Assembly (NCBI GenBank): GCA_003535335.1
Contig: DOHJ01000041.1
Location: 1-6,542 of the forward strand
Length of the DNA: 6,542 bases
Direction of reading: 5' to 3'
Source of the DNA: Paracoccaceae bacterium
GTDB taxonomy: Bacteria > Pseudomonadota > Alphaproteobacteria > Rhodobacterales > Rhodobacteraceae
Shown: positions 6,105 to 6,542 of the stretch, piece by piece
Numbering within the stretch: the stretch's first letter is position 1
How the letters are laid out: each line of letters opens with the position of its first letter
Position numbers and translations under genes: made by a program
The notes under the pieces: generated by a model
Database searches by the model: none
Seen by the model: only the letters and a program-made list of their open reading frames with translations
Told to the model about the DNA's origin: nothing

Positions 6105-6542
6105 ATGCCAGAAGTAATATTTCCCGGCCCCGAGGGCCGCCTAGAAGGCCGATATCATCCGCAAAAAGCCAAAGATGCACCGATTGCCATTGTGCTGCAT
6201 CCGCACCCGCAATTTGGCGGCACCATGAACAACCGGCTGGTTTATAACCTGCACTACACATTTTATAACATGGGTTTCACAGTTCTGCGTTTCAATTTTC
6301 GCGGTGTGGGGCGCAGCCAGGGCGAATATGACCAAGGTGTTGGCGAATTGTCCGATGCGGCCAGCGCGCTGGATTATCTGCAAACCCTGAACCCTAATTC
6401 CAAACATTGCTGGGTCGCCGGATTTTCTTTTGGTGCATGGATCGGCATGCAGCTGTTGATGCGCCGCCCTGAAATCACCGGCTTTATTTCGGTTTCGCCC
6501 CCGGCCAGGGTGTATGATTTCAGCTTCCTTGCGCCGCTGCCT
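6105..6542 (+). CDS. Alpha/beta hydrolase, N-terminal 146 codons (runs off the right edge)
   Basis: This is a predicted cytosolic serine hydrolase of the alpha/beta fold; the substrate is unknown. The frame is open from ATG 6105 to the edge. HPHPQFGGTMNN (32-43) matches the oxyanion-side motif of the small hydrolase group COG2945, RFNFRGVGRSQGEYD (62-76) follows, and the nucleophile elbow GFSFG (106-110) presents S108. I would expect a full length near 210-220 residues. The catalytic acid and histidine then lie outside the window. The start is supported by AAGGA at 6094-6098, six bases upstream. The gene is divergent from iscR and shares its upstream region, so joint control is possible but unproven. 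There is no signal peptide. Confidence 0.9.
   Translation, partial: MPEVIFPGPEGRLEGRYHPQKAKDAPIAIVLHPHPQFGGTMNNRLVYNLHYTFYNMGFTVLRFNFRGVGRSQGEYDQGVGELSDAASALDYLQTLNPNSKHCWVAGFSFGAWIGMQLLMRRPEITGFISVSPPARVYDFSFLAPLP

Noticed and set aside
6026..6247. A 73-codon plus-strand frame overlapping the hydrolase start
   Set aside because: The hydrolase frame has clear family motifs and a good ribosome site. This frame has neither and overlaps it out of frame.
6141..6407. An 88-codon minus-strand frame opposite the hydrolase
   Set aside because: It is antisense to a motif-bearing coding region and has no recognisable product.

Overview
The window is part of an iron-sulfur cluster assembly (SUF) operon on the minus strand, with the start of a divergent hydrolase gene at the right edge. 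The organism is most likely an alphaproteobacterium of the Rhodobacterales (Roseobacter-like), of only moderate GC by eye. This rests on the gene order iscR, short cysteine desulfurase, sufB, sufC, sufD, small membrane protein, sufS, and on an IscR that lacks the three canonical cluster cysteines. Both are typical of that order as I remember it; no database search was possible.

Layout in transcription order (right to left). iscR (5942-5478) encodes an Rrf2-family regulator. A 105-base spacer follows, packed with three inverted repeats, the last one terminator-like. Next comes a compact NifS/IscS-type cysteine desulfurase (5371-4334), then sufB (4305-2776), sufC (2745-1990), sufD (1990-794), a four-helix membrane protein resembling the YIP1 family (792-301), and the first 101 codons of sufS (304 to the left edge). 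From sufC onward the genes touch or overlap: a TGATG junction between sufC and sufD, a 1-base gap from sufD to the membrane gene, and an ATGA overlap into sufS. This points to translational coupling.

In the general SUF model, a cysteine desulfurase takes sulfur from cysteine, the SufB-SufC-SufD complex builds the cluster on a scaffold using SufC ATPase activity, and IscR represses the operon according to Fe-S or iron status. Two desulfurases of different groups lie in one operon here. The usual sulfur-transfer and carrier partners (SufE/SufU, SufA, SufT) are not visible and may lie beyond the left edge.

To the right, 162 bases (5943-6104) separate iscR from a plus-strand alpha/beta hydrolase gene that runs off the window. 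This gap should hold both promoters. It contains a short inverted repeat and, just before the hydrolase ribosome site, a perfect 11-base tandem duplication.

The points most worth a second look are the cysteine-poor IscR, the hairpin array between iscR and the rest of the operon, and the conserved-looking but functionally unexplained membrane protein locked between sufD and sufS. I see no mobile element, CRISPR array, tRNA or rRNA.
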